From NCBI GenBank assembly GCA_030690705.1, contig JAUYGE010000163.1, positions 1 to 7,056 of the forward strand: 7,056 bases of DNA. Direction: 5' to 3'. The position numbers were made by a program, and so were the translations under genes. The notes below the pieces were generated by a model. It had not been told where the DNA came from, did not search any database, and worked only from the letters and a program-made list of their open reading frames with translations. The stretch is from Dehalococcoidia bacterium. Lineage in GTDB: Bacteria > Chloroflexota > Dehalococcoidia > JAENJB01. Shown piece by piece: positions 5,496 through 7,056 of this stretch. Position 1 is the stretch's first letter. Every line of letters starts with the position of its first letter.

Positions 5496-5571
5496 TGGTG
5501 GAGCTGAGGGGACTCGAACCCCTGACCTCCTCCTTGCAAAGGAGGCGTTCTCCCAACTGAACTACAGCCCC
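5496..5571 (-). tRNA. tRNA-Ala (anticodon TGC), CCA encoded
   Basis: Read on the minus strand, acceptor GGGGCTG pairs with CAGCTCC and contains the G3-U70 wobble that is the main alanine identity element. Anticodon stem CCTCC/GGAGG encloses TTTGCAA with anticodon TGC; the T-arm is AGGGG-TTCGAGT-CCCCT. Discriminator A and encoded CCA follow (5499 down to 5496). The 5' end lies 14 nt after the stop of the membrane-protein gene on the same strand, and no separate promoter is obvious, so it may be processed from that transcript. Confidence 0.97.
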
Positions 5572-5585
5572 ACGAAACTACCGGG

Positions 5586-6182
5586 CTAGAACCAGCCGTA
5601 GGGCATTGGCTTCCGGTACGCCCTCCAGGCGAAGAGAGCCGCGAAGACCAGGAATGCGAGCAACAATATAATATTGTATTCCGCCAGCATACGCAGCCCG
5701 AAGATCACCGTGGTCAGGACGAGAAACAGGCATGTCGCCGCCAGCTTCTTCCTCCGCATCCTGAGCGCCATCAGAACAGGCCGGTCTGATTCGGCCAGGC
5801 TCTCCCCGGGCTTAAGGGGAGACATCAGCTTCTCTATCTTCGGCTGAATGCCGAAATGGACATAGGAGAGCAAGAACACCAGAATGATGAACACGCCTAT
5901 CTTCACCCACAAGACCCAACTGGTAAGAAACAGGTTGGCGGAGAAGCCGACTCCGAAAGCCAGAAGGAAGCCGGTGACCGCTATCACAGCCATATAGGCA
6001 TAGCACCGCAGCGGCTGTCCCTTGATGATGTTCTCCAAGTACCTATCGGGGTTGTATCCCGGCGGCACGGTGAACCGCGCCCGCTCGTTCACTACGAGGA
6101 GCATATAGAAAGGCGCCGCCATCAAGAAGGTCGCAACAACATGGAACAACCGGAGCAAAGCCTGTATTTCCGGAGACATCAT
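5586..6182 (-). CDS. Five-TM integral membrane protein (DUF2269/CopD-like), unknown function
   Basis: A 198-residue protein with predicted TM helices at about 7-31, 61-80, 88-109, 146-166 and 170-187, and a charged loop (about 111-146, KIEKLMSPLKPGESLAESDRP...RMRRKK) that the positive-inside rule places in the cytoplasm. The opening QALLRLFHVVATFLMAAPFYMLLVVNERARF, with a His early in TM1, resembles DUF2269 or CopD-like membrane proteins; this is a pattern impression, not a firm assignment. No catalytic motif is evident. The gene starts with two ATGs (6182 and 6179); GGGAAGGGGG upstream is better spaced for the second. A promoter with TATAAT at 6217-6212 and TTGCGT 17 bp upstream drives it. 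tRNA-Ala follows 14 nt after its stop. Confidence 0.75.
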   Translation of the reverse strand: MMSPEIQALLRLFHVVATFLMAAPFYMLLVVNERARFTVPPGYNPDRYLENIIKGQPLRCYAYMAVIAVTGFLLAFGVGFSANLFLTSWVLWVKIGVFIILVFLLSYVHFGIQPKIEKLMSPLKPGESLAESDRPVLMALRMRRKKLAATCLFLVLTTVIFGLRMLAEYNIILLLAFLVFAALFAWRAYRKPMPYGWF

Positions 6183-6211
6183 ATACCCCCTTCCCTACTG
6201 TGATGCTGTCA

Positions 6212-6240
6212 ATTATAATAAGGATATGCCCCAAACGCAA
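6212..6240 (-). promoter_or_regulatory. Promoter of the membrane-protein gene; its -10 is palindromic and may also fire rightward
   Basis: On the minus strand, -35 TTGCGT (6240-6235) and -10 TATAAT (6217-6212) are separated by exactly 17 bp, giving a start near 6205 and a leader of about 25 nt. The -10 lies within the palindrome ATTATAAT (6212-6219), so the plus strand also reads TATAAT (6214-6219), with a weaker -35 (TTCCCT, 6191-6196) 17 bp upstream. That rightward promoter would serve the protease gene at 6348. Confidence 0.6.
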
Positions 6241-6274
6241 CGGGATGAGATTGTTTATCAGCCCACGCTCCCCA

Positions 6275-6316
6275 CCGAGATTGCGAGTCCCGACAGGTCG
6301 GGACTCGCAATGACGG
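6275..6316. repeat. REP-like palindrome
   Basis: ATTGCGAGTCCCGAC (6280-6294) and its perfect reverse complement (6297-6311) are separated by only AG, a 15-bp hairpin. After two mismatched positions on each side (AG/GA) three more pairs (CCG/CGG) extend the arms to 6275 and 6316. The 'GAGATTGCGAG...CTCGCAATGAC' ends are the form of a dispersed palindromic repeat seen in many bacterial genomes. No T-run follows on the plus strand, so it is not a standard terminator, though such a strong hairpin in the protease leader RNA could affect expression. Confidence 0.8.
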
Positions 6317-6351
6317 CCCTTCCAATACTAATCTCAACAACGGACCTTTGA
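6310..6351 (+). other. Possible 13-codon leader ORF overlapping the protease start
   Basis: An ATG at the right edge of the REP-like palindrome opens a 13-residue frame (MTALPILISTTDL) whose TGA (6349-6351) overlaps the TTG start of the protease gene as TTGA. The same overlap style joins mobB to the DUF362 gene. It has no clear ribosome site of its own, and the ATG would be in the hairpin arm. It may be chance. Confidence 0.25.
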
Positions 6352-7056
6352 AGACGGCCATTCTCTACCTGGCAGCCATTACCGCTGCGGAACTGATTGT
6401 CTCCCTGGTCCATCCCCTCTGGGGCATTATCTTCCACGTTTTCATCCTGATGGGGCTCATATATCACTCCTCCATCTCCACCACAAGTCCGGCTCACCGA
6501 CTGTACATGGCGCTGGCGTTGGCCCCGCTCATTCGCATCTTCAGCCTCTCCCTGCCCCTCGTCAATTTCCCCCAGATCTACTGGTACGCCATCGTTGCTG
6601 TCCCGGTCCTCGCCAGTGTCTTCATCGTTATGCGGAAGCTCAGCCTGCGCCCCGCCGAGATAGGCATCCGCGCCGGCAGCCTCCCGTACCAGCTCCTGAT
6701 AGGGCTTTCCGGAATCCCCTTCGGAATCGCCGAGTACTATATCCTCAGGCCGCCCCAGCCACTCTCTCCTCCCACATGGACCGGCATAATGCTGGGCGCT
6801 CTCATTCTAATGATAGGCACCGGATTTGCCGAGGAGTTGACCTTCCGCGGAGTCCTGCAGAAGCTGGCCGGCGAGGCGCTCGGCAAGTGGGGCTGGATAT
6901 ATGTAGCGGTCCTGTTCGCGACTCTTCACATCGGCTACCTGCTCGTGACAGACCTGCTGTTCGTCCTTGCGGTCGGCCTTTTCTTCGGCTGGGCCGTCAA
7001 GAGGACCGGGTCACTTCTGGGCACGACCCTGGCCCACGGTCTGGCTAATATCTTTC
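6348..7056 (+). CDS. CPBP-family intramembrane metalloprotease (3' end outside window)
   Basis: A multi-pass membrane protein of the CPBP/Abi family (PF02517), glutamate-type intramembrane proteases related to CAAX prenyl protease 2. 236 codons are visible, running off the right edge. All three motifs are present, counted from TTG 6348: EELTFR (162-167, the EExxxR motif with catalytic Glu162/Glu163 and Arg167), FATLH (190-194) and HGLAN (230-234, HxxxN). The N-terminal half has several hydrophobic segments (about 3-20, 24-40, 80-96, 114-130, 144-160). The frame is open from 6249, but there is no ATG or GTG near the protein-like start; TTG followed by KTAILYLAA is the best choice, with only a weak GGA upstream. 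Its leader contains the REP-like palindrome. Roles in the family range from prenyl-protein processing to bacteriocin immunity; nothing here picks one. Confidence 0.88.
   Translation, partial: MKTAILYLAAITAAELIVSLVHPLWGIIFHVFILMGLIYHSSISTTSPAHRLYMALALAPLIRIFSLSLPLVNFPQIYWYAIVAVPVLASVFIVMRKLSLRPAEIGIRAGSLPYQLLIGLSGIPFGIAEYYILRPPQPLSPPTWTGIMLGALILMIGTGFAEELTFRGVLQKLAGEALGKWGWIYVAVLFATLHIGYLLVTDLLFVLAVGLFFGWAVKRTGSLLGTTLAHGLANIF

Noticed and set aside
6776..7048. 90-codon plus-strand frame inside the CPBP gene
   Set aside because: It is out of frame with the clear EExxxR/HxxxN protease frame, which is open across the whole region.
1..7056. CRISPR array, prophage, toxin-antitoxin or defence island
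   Set aside because: No spaced direct repeats, integrase, transposase, phage structural gene or paired small toxin/antitoxin frames are seen; the CPBP protease alone does not make a defence system.

Overview
The window carries ordinary, fairly compact bacterial genes at moderately high GC. The gene set and sequence character (a molybdenum-cofactor pair followed by a DUF362 gene, an RNase III gene followed by a tiny Lys/Glu-rich gene and acylphosphatase, a proline-rich glutaminyl cyclase lipoprotein, FN3-like surface-protein modules, tRNAs with encoded CCA) suggest a Chloroflexota bacterium, perhaps Dehalococcoidia. That placement is inference from style; no marker here proves it.

Layout. Bases 2-2176 (+) form a tight operon: the 3' part of moeA, then mobB (1-nt gap), then a DUF362 gene (4-nt overlap). 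A convergent operon on the minus strand (3435 down to 2186) encodes RNase III, a 52-residue Lys/Glu-rich protein and acylphosphatase. Between the rnc promoter and tRNA-Gln lies a small palindrome and then an 86-bp non-coding insertion with 15-bp imperfect terminal inverted repeats and a perfect 9-bp direct repeat on either side. This is a textbook MITE footprint.

tRNA-Gln(CTG) (3644-3717) has a perfect TATAAT just upstream. It is followed by a patchwork locus. A one-TM N-terminus runs in frame into an FN3-like module and then stops. A second, clearly protein-like frame (4245-4541) with different base composition continues past that stop and overlaps by ATGA the start of a lipoprotein glutaminyl-peptide cyclotransferase (4538-5452). 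I read this as an anchored small protein split by acquisition of an FN3 module, leaving its C-terminal half out of frame.

The right end holds tRNA-Ala(TGC) and a five-TM membrane protein on the minus strand. A palindromic -10 region may fire in both directions, and a REP-like hairpin follows. Last is a CPBP-family intramembrane protease that starts at TTG and runs off the window.

I see no CRISPR array, prophage, transposase or clear novel system. The most interesting points are the MITE, the mosaic/frameshifted gene with its coupled cyclase, the Asp-to-Arg change at a metal-site position of RNase III, and the 52-residue gene.
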